Notes: generated by a model from the letters alone, not told the origin. Shown: positions 1-8,054, numbered from the stretch's first letter. The stretch: 64,000 nt of DNA from Pseudomonas sp. BSw22131 (GCF_026810445.1 NZ_CP113949.1:4154001-4218000); one strand, 5' to 3'. A program made the numbers and translations.

Positions 1-515
1 ATTGCGGCCTTGGCAGCGCTATAAGCGGCTTCGCCCGGATTGCTCCCCCGGGTGCCCGTGGTGGAACTAATATTGACAATGCGTCCGTAATTGCGCGCCG
101 TCATACCGGGCAAAACAGCCCGAGTCAGAAGAAAAGCGGTCGTTAAGTTTCTGGCCAGTGAAAGATCCCACTCATGCAGCTCCATACTCGCCAACTCCGA
201 GAAAACCTCAGGGCTTCCTTGCATGGCCATACCGGCATTATTTACCAGTACATCGACCCGTCCCCAGACCGACTCGGCCCACAGGCTGAATTCACGCACC
301 TGACTTTCATCAGTGAGGTCAGCTGGCCGACCTTCAACTTCAAACCCTTCTGCGAGTAGCTCTTTAATTCGATCCTCGATGCGGTTGCTGCTAGCGGTGA
401 TGATCAATCTCGCACCCGCTGCACCTAGCCTGCGAGCAATCGCCATACCAATACCTGCTTCACTTCCGGCACCACTGACAAGTGCCACATGTCCCCTAAA
501 ATCAGTATTTAACAT
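1..515 (-). CDS. Short-chain dehydrogenase/reductase (FabG-like), C-terminus beyond window edge
   Basis: This is the N-terminal 171 residues of an NAD(P)-dependent short-chain dehydrogenase/reductase. The reading frame starts at the ATG complementary to 513-515 and runs off the left edge, so it is cut by the window, not broken. The protein begins MLNTDFRGHVALVSGAGSEA. Visible motifs are the Rossmann glycine loop (GAGSEAGIG), the NNAG motif (VNNAGM), the catalytic serine segment (NISSTTG) and the YxxxK active site (YSAAK), all in the usual order and spacing. Such enzymes reduce ketones or oxidise alcohols; the substrate cannot be read from this fragment, and a 3-oxoacyl-ACP reductase role is only one option. 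It is divergent from a LysR regulator across 96 bp, which suggests control by that regulator. Confidence 0.9.
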   Translation of the reverse strand, partial: MLNTDFRGHVALVSGAGSEAGIGMAIARRLGAAGARLIITASSNRIEDRIKELLAEGFEVEGRPADLTDESQVREFSLWAESVWGRVDVLVNNAGMAMQGSPEVFSELASMELHEWDLSLARNLTTAFLLTRAVLPGMTARNYGRIVNISSTTGTRGSNPGEAAYSAAKAA

Positions 516-530
516 GGTGTTCCCCACGTA

Positions 531-559
531 CCTAATTTGTAATAGGAGTGGAAATTAGG
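531..559. promoter_or_regulatory. Interrupted dyad in the SDR-LysR intergenic gap, candidate LysR operator
   Basis: The arms CCTAATTT (531-538) and AAATTAGG (552-559) are perfect inverted complements 13 bp apart, in the 96 bp between the divergent SDR and LysR genes. LysR proteins usually bind a dyad centred on T-N11-A in such a divergent gap, so this is a good operator candidate. A short direct repeat (AAATCTGA at about 570 and 597) lies nearer the regulator start. Function is inferred. Confidence 0.45.
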
Positions 560-611
560 CTAATAAATCTGATAGACAAAGACGATCATCATCAGAAAAT
601 CTGACAACACC

Positions 612-1517
612 ATGGCGTTTACCAGTGAGTCACTGAAAGTTTTCCTTGCGGTTGTCGACAGCGGCTCCTTTTCTGCCGCCGCACGGAAATTGGGCCGGGT
701 ACCCTCGGCCATCAACATGGCGGTGTCGCAGCTTGAAGCAGAGCTGGATTTATTGCTTTTTGACCGATCAACCCGCAAAGCCATTCCTACCCCCGCTGCC
801 AAAGCACTTGAGCCCCAGGCACGACAGGTCGCGAGCCAGATAAACCTGCTGGACGCCCATGCCCTCCAGCTTCATCAGGGGTTGGAGCGGCGCTTGATCC
901 TTGCGATGGCGCCGGAGTTGCAAACAGGCGTATGGAGTCGTCCACTGTCCATTATTGCCAGCGAGTTCCCCACGCTTGAAATCGAGATTCGCTCCGCTTC
1001 CCATCCGGAGGCGATTCGCATGCTCCATGAAGGGCGTGTGCAATTGGCACTTGGGTTTGAACGACCAGGGCTTGACGAGCGGGAAACGTTTCTTGAAGCG
1101 GGAAGCCAGTTGTTAGTAGCCGTTGCCTCTCCAGATCATCCTGCAGCCGCTGGCAAGAAAAGCCCTTTAAGTGAAGAGCAGCTGGTGAATGTTCGACAGA
1201 TCATAGTCGCTACTGGAGGACCTACAGACTCTGACCCACGTGTTGTGCTGTCGCGGCGGATTTGGCTCAGCGACAGCTACCTGGCAACCCTGGATCTGGT
1301 CCAGCAGGGATTGGGCTGGGCTTATCTTCCACAACCGCTGGTACAACCTCTAATCACTTCGGGCGCATTGACGGAGGTGGTGTTTGACAACATGCCGAGT
1401 CAGATGCGGTTATGGGTCGATATCATCTGGGTAAAGAACCGCCCCCTGGGGCTTGCAGCGAGTCGCTACCTGAGTCTGATACGCAAGATAGTCGAGGCCG
1501 AGCCGCGTCGTGTTTGA
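612..1517 (+). CDS. LysR-family transcriptional regulator
   Basis: A 301-residue LysR-type regulator of normal length. The N-terminal winged helix-turn-helix is clear: the segment SLKVFLAVVDSGSFSAAARK begins near residue 7 and is followed by a recognition helix (PSAINMAVSQLE) and the wing (LLLFDRSTRKAIPT). The rest forms the two-lobed effector-binding domain, ending near residue 300. It is transcribed away from the SDR gene and probably controls it, as is usual for divergent LysR pairs; the inverted repeat at 531-559 is the likely site. The effector is unknown. The ATG at 612 gives the standard LysR N-terminal spacing. Confidence 0.93.
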   Translation: MAFTSESLKVFLAVVDSGSFSAAARKLGRVPSAINMAVSQLEAELDLLLFDRSTRKAIPTPAAKALEPQARQVASQINLLDAHALQLHQGLERRLILAMAPELQTGVWSRPLSIIASEFPTLEIEIRSASHPEAIRMLHEGRVQLALGFERPGLDERETFLEAGSQLLVAVASPDHPAAAGKKSPLSEEQLVNVRQIIVATGGPTDSDPRVVLSRRIWLSDSYLATLDLVQQGLGWAYLPQPLVQPLITSGALTEVVFDNMPSQMRLWVDIIWVKNRPLGLAASRYLSLIRKIVEAEPRRV

Positions 1518-1681
1518 GGAATAAAAATGACTGGCAATGCTTGAAACGGACGATCACAAGGCAGCGCCGTCGCGGCGGGTTTACATATCCAAAACTGATG
1601 ACAAGACCGCCCGCCGGGGGCTCGGCAGGGGCAGCCTGGTCAAGGTGTTTCAGCCTCCTGCCATTCAAACTGTGTGCCCGC

Positions 1682-3007
1682 TCAGAAGTTCGAAACCTTG
1701 CCCCAGGCCGACGTCTGAAAGCGATCAGGGTGATAGGGCCGTGGATCAACGATTGGCGTCATGCCGCTGACAATGTCAGCAATCAAATGACCCGCTCCTG
1801 GACCAATACCGAAGCCATGTCCGCTGAAACCTGCTGCCAACACCAAACCCGGTAGGTTGTCCATTTCACCAATGCCTGGAACGCCGTCGGGCGTACTGTC
1901 CACATAACCTGCCCAGGCGGCAGTGACCTTCGAATCTTTCAACGCTGGCACCAATTCCACCGCGCGCTTGTAGGTCAGCGCAACAGCCGAGCCGTCTGCT
2001 TTCGGATCGAGGATACGCATCCTCTCCATCGGCGTCGGCTGGTCCAGGCGCCAGCGTTTGAGGCTCTCGTGGCCGCAACGCAGGCCCTCCAGTCCACCGG
2101 GTGCAAGGTTGCGCCATCTGCGCTGGAACATCGGCAGGAACTGATGGGCGAAATTCAGCAGTTGTGGCGTGAGATCTACACGCCCTCGCCCACTGATCGC
2201 CAGCGTGTAGCTGCCATCGGAGCGGCGCGTCATGGAAGCGCCGGCCGTGTGAAGCGCACTGGGAATTTGCTGAGTGGGGGCGCAGACCGAGAGCACGGTC
2301 TGACGGATAGTGGCCTGGGGAAAGCGAATGCCATATTGGCGACAGAACGAGGAGGCCCAGGCGCCCGCAGCGAGGACCGCAAGCTGGGTGCGGATAGTGC
2401 CTTTCTCGGTAACCACCGCAGACAATCGCCCCCCCTCCGTTTCGACGCCACGGACGGCGCAGCCCTGATGCACCGTACTGCCCAAGGCCATAATGGCGCG
2501 AGCGACTGCCGGGGCTGCGCGGGACGGGTCGGCGATGCCATCGGTGGGCGCAAAGACCCCGCCTTTCCACTGCTTGCCTGTCGCCTTGCCACGCTCTGCG
2601 GCTTGCTGCGGGGAGAGCATATGGGTCTCAACATTGAGGGTCCTGGCAAACTCGCCCCAGCGCGCCCACCCATCAAGCTCATTCTCGTTGTTGCTCAGAT
2701 AGAGCAAGCCGCAACGAGTAAAGCCTGTGTCCTGCCCCGTTTGCGCACTGAATTGCTCCCACAACTCCAAGCTTTTAGTGGACATTGGCAGCTCGCGCGC
2801 ATCACGATTTTGCTGACGACACCAGCCCCAGTTGCGACTCGACTGCTCCGCCCCTATACGGCCCTTTTCCACCAAGGCGACCTTCATACCGCGCTTAGCC
2901 AGGTAGTAGGCGGTAAACGCGCCGATAATGCCGCCGCCAATGACGACCGCATCAGCCTCTGTCGGCAGATCAGGTGAGGTTTCTACGAAAATTAAAGGAG
3001 CTGGCAT
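1682..3007 (-). CDS. DadA/DAO-type FAD-dependent amine or amino-acid oxidoreductase
   Basis: A 441-residue flavoprotein of the D-amino-acid oxidase/glycine oxidase/sarcosine oxidase superfamily. The FAD-binding Rossmann motif is near residues 20-45 (VVIGGGIIGAFTAYYLAKRG, then an acidic VEKG). The segment SSRNWGWCRQQ near residue 57 is typical of the bacterial catabolic subgroup. The C-terminus carries the second FAD contact (LVLAAGFSGHGFGIGPG). It would oxidise an amine or amino acid to an imine with electron transfer to oxygen or the respiratory chain; the substrate is unknown. It is the most promoter-distal gene of a minus-strand cluster with HAD, phospholyase-like and kinase-like genes, but a 101-bp gap with a hairpin separates it from the HAD gene, so it may be partly uncoupled. 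Confidence 0.88.
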   Translation of the reverse strand: MPAPLIFVETSPDLPTEADAVVIGGGIIGAFTAYYLAKRGMKVALVEKGRIGAEQSSRNWGWCRQQNRDARELPMSTKSLELWEQFSAQTGQDTGFTRCGLLYLSNNENELDGWARWGEFARTLNVETHMLSPQQAAERGKATGKQWKGGVFAPTDGIADPSRAAPAVARAIMALGSTVHQGCAVRGVETEGGRLSAVVTEKGTIRTQLAVLAAGAWASSFCRQYGIRFPQATIRQTVLSVCAPTQQIPSALHTAGASMTRRSDGSYTLAISGRGRVDLTPQLLNFAHQFLPMFQRRWRNLAPGGLEGLRCGHESLKRWRLDQPTPMERMRILDPKADGSAVALTYKRAVELVPALKDSKVTAAWAGYVDSTPDGVPGIGEMDNLPGLVLAAGFSGHGFGIGPGAGHLIADIVSGMTPIVDPRPYHPDRFQTSAWGKVSNF

Positions 3008-3055
3008 GTTTTGGGTACCCGTTTAGCATCGTGAATGGCACAGATCAGATCAAGT

Positions 3056-3088
3056 CAGGCCAGTCTCAACCTGGCCTGGCCGTTTTTT
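3056..3088. terminator. Hairpin with T6 tract (plus-strand orientation) between HAD and FAD oxidoreductase genes
   Basis: CAGGCCAG (3056-3063) pairs perfectly with CTGGCCTG (3071-3078) around a 7-nt loop, and six T residues follow at 3083-3088 on the plus strand. No plus-strand gene ends here; both flanking genes are on the minus strand. In the gene direction the hairpin lacks a U tract, so it would act as an RNA-stability or attenuation element, while the plus-strand version would stop antisense transcription. Confidence 0.45.
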
Positions 3089-3108
3089 GGTGCAAGCGCG
3101 TCAAGGGA

Positions 3109-3777
3109 CTAGAGTCCGACCAACCCAGCCAGCCCTCCGATATCCGGGATCTGGTGGTAGCCGAACGCGGCATTCGCCGGCTGTTCATGCCCACGGGCGA
3201 CGAAAGCCTTGTGCTTGATCTTCATGTCGTGGGCAGACATCAGGTCGTAACGAAAGCTCGAGGACACATGCAAAACATCCTCCGGCCCGCAGTTCAGGTT
3301 ATCGAGCATGAATTCGAACGCAGCCAGGCGTGGCTTATAGGCTTGAGCCTGCTGTGCGGTGAAGACTTTATGGAATGGCGCGCCGAGCTTTTCGACGTTG
3401 GACATGATCTGCTCGTCCATGGCGTTGGAGAAGATCACCAAGGGGATCTTGTCAGCGATTTTTGCCAGTCCAGCCGGTACATCAGGATGCGGGCCCCAGC
3501 TCGGCACTGCGTCGTAGTACAGCTGACCTTCTTCCCGGTATTCGATACCCCACCTTTTGCAATTACGTGCCAGGGCCGTCTTGAGAATCTCGTCATACGG
3601 CCGCCAATCACCCATCACTTGGTCCAGTCGATAGGCGGCAAAATCCTTGATGAACTGATCCATGCGCTCGGCAGGAACGCGATCGGTGAAAAACTCGCGC
3701 GTCAGGGCAGCAGTCTTGAAGTTGGTCAACGTGCCATAGCAGTCGAAGGTAATGTACTTGGGGCGAAGAAAGCTCAT
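3109..3777 (-). CDS. HAD-superfamily hydrolase, haloacid dehalogenase type II-like
   Basis: A 222-residue HAD-superfamily protein. Motif I is near residue 10 (TFDCYGTLTN), where D is the nucleophile and the usual second aspartate is replaced by Tyr, as in L-2-haloacid dehalogenases. Motif II is IFSNA near residue 115, motif III the lysine of YKPRL near 147, and motif IV a serine/aspartate region (HVSSSFRYDL). The CYG pattern points to the type II dehalogenase-like branch and not to an ordinary phosphatase, though many catabolic-operon members have unknown substrates. It sits between the aminotransferase/phospholyase gene and the FAD oxidoreductase gene; a role in the same pathway is inferred from position only. 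Confidence 0.85.
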   Translation of the reverse strand: MSFLRPKYITFDCYGTLTNFKTAALTREFFTDRVPAERMDQFIKDFAAYRLDQVMGDWRPYDEILKTALARNCKRWGIEYREEGQLYYDAVPSWGPHPDVPAGLAKIADKIPLVIFSNAMDEQIMSNVEKLGAPFHKVFTAQQAQAYKPRLAAFEFMLDNLNCGPEDVLHVSSSFRYDLMSAHDMKIKHKAFVARGHEQPANAAFGYHQIPDIGGLAGLVGL

Positions 3778-3934
3778 GAATGCAGTCCTGAATGAGTAAT
3801 GAGGTCACGACGGTTCAAGCAGTTACTGGGTGCTGAGGCATTGGGGCCTCATGTGTTTATTAGGACAGCAAGACGCCGCGTACAAACGGTTAAATCTATC
3901 GGCAATCTGAAACAAACCACTTTATTAGTGGCCC

Positions 3935-3960
3935 GCCTCGGCAGAATTTGCCAACGAGGC
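3935..3960 (-). terminator. Hairpin downstream of the aminotransferase gene
   Basis: GCCTCG (3935-3940) and CGAGGC (3955-3960) pair, with additional inner GCA/TGC pairing. A second small hairpin (CCACT/AGTGG) lies just beyond it. Together they sit right after the aminotransferase stop at 3971 in the 193-bp gap before the HAD gene, so they could attenuate transcription. There is no U tract. Confidence 0.35.
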
Positions 3961-3970
3961 GAGCGTGTTT

Positions 3971-5326
3971 TTACAAGTCGGCAAAAGCGCTTTCCAATGC
4001 ACCAAGCAGGCGCCCCGCCTCCCTTTCAGTCCAGATCAATGGCGGTCGAATTTTCAGAATGCTTGCATCCGGCCCCGTTGCGGAAATGAGCACACGCTGT
4101 TCACGCAGGTGGTTGACCACACGGAGCGCGGTCTTCATATCAGGGGTTTTCGTGGCCCTGTCAGTGACCAGCTCAACGGCGAAGTACATACCCGTGCCGC
4201 GCACATCACCTATCTGCTCATAACGGGTGGCCAAGTCTTGAAGACCCGCCATGATCAGCCCCCCAACGCGGCGGGCATTAGGCATGAGTTGCTCTTGCTG
4301 GATGACGTCGAGGGTTGCCTGGGCGGCGGCAATGGCGACGCTGTTGCCACCAAAAGTGTTGAAATAACGCATGTCACGCCCAAAGCTTGCAACCACCTCC
4401 GGCCGTACCATTAGCCCTGCAACGGGGTAGCCGTTGCCCATGGGTTTACCCATGGTGATGATGTCGGGCTCTACGCCATGACGCTGATGGCCCCAGAAAT
4501 GCGTGCCGCTGCGGCCAAAACCCGACTGAACCTCATCGGCAATAAACAAGCCGCCGGCCTTGCGCACCACGTCGGCAATCGGCCCGAAAACGTCCACCGG
4601 ATCACAGAACACGCCATCGGACGAAAACAGGCAGTCAGCGATAAATGCCGCGATGCCGCCACCATGGCGCTGAATATCCTGAATCTGCGCGCAAACCTGG
4701 TCTGCCATATAGCGGCCCATTGCTTCACGCGGGATACGGTAGGAATCTGGAGCGGGCACGCAACGAACAAAGGGATCAAGCTTGGCATTGGCACCCAGCG
4801 ACGGTGAAAAAGCAGCCACGGTTGCCGAGTTGCCGTGGTAAGCCTCGGCGGTAACGATGACGCCGGTGTTACCCGTGTGATGGCGTGCAATGCGGATTGC
4901 CAGGTCGTTGGCTTCCGAACCGCTGCACGTGAACATCATCTGCCCCTCAACCGCCATCTCACCGTCTGTAGTGGCACGAAGTTGTTCGGCGTAATCAAGA
5001 ATCCCTTCCTGCATGTACCGGGTATGGCTGCACAGGGTATTCAATTGTTCGGTAATCGCAGCGGCCACTCGAGGGTGGCAATGCCCCACCGACACCACAT
5101 TATTGTAAGCATCCAGGTACTCATTACCCTCCTTGTCGTACAGGTATGCACCTTTGGCGCGGACCACACCGACCGGCTCGTTATAGAACAGCCGATAACC
5201 AGGCCCCAGTAAGTTGATGCGGCGCTGAATATGCTCGCGCGCCGAGGGGTCCAGGTGATCGGTATTGGCAGGGTTGAAGCCGTTAGGCATGTCACCGCGG
5301 ACCGCCTCGATTTTTGAATTGCTCAT
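3971..5326 (-). CDS. Class III PLP aminotransferase, phospholyase (AGXT2L1/PHYKPL-like) subtype
   Basis: A 451-residue fold-type I PLP enzyme of aminotransferase class III. The Schiff-base lysine is K294 in ITMGKPMGNG and the cofactor aspartate is D264 in FIADEVQSGFGR; SGSEAND (about 135-141) binds the phosphate. Several stretches match, from memory, the human phospholyases AGXT2L1 (ethanolamine-phosphate) and AGXT2L2/PHYKPL (5-phosphohydroxylysine), not plain GABA or acetylornithine transaminases: NNVVSVGHCHP, YFNTFGGN, GDVRGTGM and the C-terminal LISATGPD...LKIRPP. The immediate upstream gene is a hydroxylysine-kinase-like phosphotransferase 25 bp away, the expected partner. I infer a phosphoamino-alcohol ammonia-lyase that eliminates phosphate and ammonia to give an aldehyde. 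An ordinary omega-transaminase remains possible. Confidence 0.85.
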   Translation of the reverse strand: MSNSKIEAVRGDMPNGFNPANTDHLDPSAREHIQRRINLLGPGYRLFYNEPVGVVRAKGAYLYDKEGNEYLDAYNNVVSVGHCHPRVAAAITEQLNTLCSHTRYMQEGILDYAEQLRATTDGEMAVEGQMMFTCSGSEANDLAIRIARHHTGNTGVIVTAEAYHGNSATVAAFSPSLGANAKLDPFVRCVPAPDSYRIPREAMGRYMADQVCAQIQDIQRHGGGIAAFIADCLFSSDGVFCDPVDVFGPIADVVRKAGGLFIADEVQSGFGRSGTHFWGHQRHGVEPDIITMGKPMGNGYPVAGLMVRPEVVASFGRDMRYFNTFGGNSVAIAAAQATLDVIQQEQLMPNARRVGGLIMAGLQDLATRYEQIGDVRGTGMYFAVELVTDRATKTPDMKTALRVVNHLREQRVLISATGPDASILKIRPPLIWTEREAGRLLGALESAFADL

Positions 5327-5351
5327 TTAAATCCCCACTAACAAGGATGAA

Positions 5352-6431
5352 TCAATCGGCGAAGGACATCAGAAGCTCTGACATGTGTGACGGTGATCGG
5401 CTGAGTATCCATTCAAGCTGTGCCCAGCCTGGCGCAGCATTCCTCAAGATATACGCGCTGTTCTGCGGAAAAAGCTGTGATCGCCAGGTGGTTATCAATG
5501 CCCTCGCGAGCAACCGCGCCATGGCAAGATGCGGGATAAGGGAGAGTTCTTCGGCGGTTAGATCGGCAACACGCAAATACCCCGTCAGAACATCTTTTGC
5601 CGGAGCGAAGATATCTATTTCGTTGCCTGCTCCAACCACGCCTAGCTGGTTCATCATTGCCGTGGACACATCAATGGCAATGGCTGTTTTGACGGTGTCG
5701 CCGAAGTCAATGATGCCGCTGATCAGCGTCGGGTTGAGCGGGTCAACGACGATATTTGAAGTATTGAAGTCGTTATGCAGCAACTGCGTGCGACACCCGG
5801 CGATTCGGCCCTCGACGTCGAGGAATCGTTCGAGCGCTCTTTCCAGCAATTGTCGGCGTGCGGGCTCGGACACGTGTTCAAGCAAGGGTTCAAGCGTGCG
5901 CAGGTTTTGAACGTCCCAGCACACTTTTCGAAAATCCCCCGGGTGAGAGAAATTGGCGGTGGCCAGCCTGAGACGAGCGAGCAATTCACCAATTTGCTCA
6001 CGCCCTTGAGCGCTCACACTGGTTTTATCCAATGGCGTGCCCGGAATGAAGCTCATCAGCCGCACTTGCCTTGAATCGCCATTGTTTGTCGCAATGGGCG
6101 TCAGGTATTGGCCCTCGAGCGACTGATAAACCTTGGGAATCGGAAGCTGGGGGGCCGTGCGGGCAATATGTCGCATGACCTCAATTTGCAGCGAAAGCTC
6201 AATCGGCGCCTCCTGGGGGTTGGCGATTTTGAGAACGTAGGAGGTGCCGCTTGCACTGTCGCATCGAAATGTATCGTCTTTTTCTGTCGCGAAGCGCGTC
6301 AGATGGGCTTCGATACCAAACTGGTCCAGCAGAATCCGCCCGCCCTCCTCCAGTGTAACGGGGGTAAAGGTGGCCTCCAGATCGCACTGTAATGTCGCAA
6401 GGCTGACCTCGTCTTTCCGCATCTGTCGCAT
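5352..6431 (-). CDS. APH-family kinase, hydroxylysine kinase/homoserine kinase II-like
   Basis: A small-molecule kinase of the aminoglycoside phosphotransferase/choline kinase fold, about 359 residues. The N-lobe lysine is in SYVLKIANP, the Brenner catalytic loop is LLHNDFNTSN and the metal-binding aspartate is in SGIIDFGD. These and the C-terminal QLFPQNSAY segment resemble human hydroxylysine kinase (HYKK/AGPHD1), recalled from memory. I chose the ATG at 6431 because GGAG lies 7 nt upstream; the frame stays open to a TTG at 6521, but those 30 residues lie in an AT-rich regulatory tract. It is the first gene of the minus-strand cluster and would phosphorylate the hydroxyl of an amino alcohol to feed the downstream phospholyase. 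Substrate not determined. Confidence 0.82.
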   Translation of the reverse strand: MRQMRKDEVSLATLQCDLEATFTPVTLEEGGRILLDQFGIEAHLTRFATEKDDTFRCDSASGTSYVLKIANPQEAPIELSLQIEVMRHIARTAPQLPIPKVYQSLEGQYLTPIATNNGDSRQVRLMSFIPGTPLDKTSVSAQGREQIGELLARLRLATANFSHPGDFRKVCWDVQNLRTLEPLLEHVSEPARRQLLERALERFLDVEGRIAGCRTQLLHNDFNTSNIVVDPLNPTLISGIIDFGDTVKTAIAIDVSTAMMNQLGVVGAGNEIDIFAPAKDVLTGYLRVADLTAEELSLIPHLAMARLLARALITTWRSQLFPQNSAYILRNAAPGWAQLEWILSRSPSHMSELLMSFAD

Positions 6432-6726
6432 CACTGAACTCCAGGCCTTGAAACCATCCATTGCAAGCGTTTGATGAGTCAAAGATTGTGCTACAACCTT
6501 ATAAATTGTAAGAGATAACAATGGGAATATTTGACAAAAATACGAAATAAAAAAACAAAATAATCATAAATAATTGATTTTTAAGAATTTGAATTAGATA
6601 AAAATATTTATGGTTTTTAGATATTGTTGAACAATAACCTGAGATCCCCTATGACGTCACTGGTGAATTTTCACCGAACGTATTAGAGTTCCCCCTCAGC
6701 CGAGCCCCTACCCTGGTGTTGTATAA
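6432..6726. promoter_or_regulatory. AT-rich divergent regulatory region with palindromes, probable GntR operators
   Basis: This 295-bp gap between the kinase and the divergent GntR gene is strongly AT-rich at about 6480-6640, unlike the surrounding GC-rich DNA. It holds ATTGTTGAACAAT (6623-6635), a palindrome around one central base, and a TACAA (6492-6496)/TTGTA (6506-6510) inverted pair. FCD-type GntR regulators typically bind TTGTnnnACAA-like sites, so the first is a strong operator candidate for both directions. No experimental support is visible. Confidence 0.55.
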
Positions 6727-7404
6727 ATGACCTTTCCCAGCGCGAATATCGACACTCATTCAGCCAGCCTGTCGGCGGTCGAGGTACTGGCTAAAAAGCT
6801 CAAGGCCCGGATTTTGAACGGTGACTTCGAGCCCGGTGAATTCCTGAGGGACCTCAAAATGGCGGAGGAATACGAGGTCGCACGCAATACGTTCCGCAGT
6901 GCCGCGCAGCTGCTTGTTTCATTCGGCTTGCTGCTGAAGGTGCCGCATCGTGGCTTTTGCATACCCGAGTTCGGGCCGAACGAAATCGTGGATATCGCCA
7001 GGTTGCGAGGCGTGCTGGAAACTGAAGCGGTGCGTATGATTATTCTGAGCGGGGTTATTCCAGCGGACGCACTCAGTGCCGTGGCAAAACTGCGCAATAC
7101 ACCTGCCGACGCTCCCCGCTCGGAGGTTGTGACCGCCGATGGTGACTTCCACCGGGCAATTATCCGTGCCAGTGGCAGCCCGCGATTACAGCGAAGCTAC
7201 GCGATGCTGGAGAGCGAGATCGAATTACTGCTGGTGCTGCAACAGCCCTGCTATGAAGATCCAAAGGATATCGTTGCCGACCATGAGCACTTGATAGAGT
7301 GCTTGCGCAGCAGGGATTTCGAGACGGCTCGAGCTGCGTTTGTCGAGCACTGGGAGGATTTGAGTACGAAGCTCTTACGCGCGAACTTCGACAGCCGGCG
7401 ATGA
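6727..7404 (+). CDS. GntR-family regulator, FadR/FCD subfamily
   Basis: A 225-residue GntR regulator. The winged helix-turn-helix spans about residues 18-75: KLKARILNGDFEPGEFLRDL, then KMAEEYEVARNTFRSAAQLL, then a wing with VPHRGFCIPE. The all-helical FCD ligand-binding domain follows, with metal-ligand-type residues (DGDFHRAI near 140 and a late DHEHLIECLRSRD). FCD members usually repress catabolic operons and respond to small carboxylates or amino acids. Here it is divergent from the kinase/phospholyase/HAD/FAD cluster and is its likely local regulator, with a candidate operator in the AT-rich gap. The start ATG lacks an obvious Shine-Dalgarno sequence, but the domain begins at the normal distance. 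Confidence 0.93.
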   Translation: MTFPSANIDTHSASLSAVEVLAKKLKARILNGDFEPGEFLRDLKMAEEYEVARNTFRSAAQLLVSFGLLLKVPHRGFCIPEFGPNEIVDIARLRGVLETEAVRMIILSGVIPADALSAVAKLRNTPADAPRSEVVTADGDFHRAIIRASGSPRLQRSYAMLESEIELLLVLQQPCYEDPKDIVADHEHLIECLRSRDFETARAAFVEHWEDLSTKLLRANFDSRR

Positions 7405-7427
7405 GCATCATCGCGGTCCGGTTTTTG
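7398..7427 (+). terminator. Intrinsic terminator after the GntR gene
   Basis: GCGATGA and TCATCGC form a 7-bp stem with a 3-nt loop overlapping the GntR stop codon, followed within a few bases by TTTTT near 7423-7427. The layout fits a Rho-independent terminator for the GntR transcript. Confidence 0.55.
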
Positions 7428-7445
7428 ACCCAACAAAAAGGCGGC

Positions 7446-7682
7446 CTACCCAGGGAAAGCATCGATTCGAAAAGGTACGCGTGATCGCAAACAGGCCGGC
7501 CCCAAGGGTTCTGAAGCGGCGTGTCGATTTGGTTTCACCCGACGATCAACCGCTGATTGCGGCCATTGCTCAAGCAGTATTGAGACGAAGTTTTTCGCCG
7601 CTGGCGAAAGCGATGATCCCCGACGGTAGACCAAGCCCAAAGAGCGATTCACAACCGGCTCTATCAACGGGACGCTCATCAA
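7446..7682 (-). pseudogene. 3' remnant of a LysR-family regulator
   Basis: The 78-codon minus-strand frame contains a recognisable LysR effector-domain C-terminus: PLIEPVVNRSLGLVYRRG, then SSLSPAAKNFVSILLEQW. In intact LysR proteins this matches the last lobe, where LSPAA precedes the final helix. No upstream frame between 7683 and about 8050 supplies the helix-turn-helix or the first lobe, so at least three quarters of the gene is gone. The C-terminal 30 residues beyond the family match look random, which suggests an altered 3' end. It lies between the amino-alcohol-type cluster and the gamma-glutamyltransferase block and marks a rearrangement scar. It is probably not functional. Confidence 0.6.
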
Positions 7683-8054
7683 CGAAGAAACTGAGATATA
7701 GCTTTGCGAAATACTTAGTTTTTTTGAGCATTATGCAAGTCCCGAGATGAGCCTTTCCCTGGCAGTTGTGAAGGGGTGTAAGTGCTCAATATGTAGGCTG
7801 GCCTGCAGAGGATCTGCATTACCCAAGCACCAGTCACTATGTCGGCGTTTTTTCTTGGCGTACGCTGCACGAGCAAGTACGTCGAAAGATCAAATAACGG
7901 ATGCACGGAGGCCCGGGTTGGCGCTTTCAATACCTGTATCAACGTACGCCAACCCACCATCGCGAAGATCAAACAACTCATCACTGATGCTTATGGCACC
8001 GCCCCTGAACTGCTCCCTCAATATCATCCGTCGGGCTCATCGCTTGCGCAGCCG
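7683..8054. other. Gene-poor scar with a possible fragmentary coding remnant
   Basis: No convincing intact gene lies in these 372 bases. A plus-strand frame at about 7955-8040 reads PTIAKIKQLITDAYGTAPEL, which weakly recalls the N-terminus of MmcQ/YjbR-like small proteins (YGTxPE). It has no matching continuation, because the frame runs antisense into the gamma-glutamyltransferase gene. Together with the LysR remnant this looks like degraded DNA at a junction between gene blocks. The remnant call is speculative. Confidence 0.25.
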
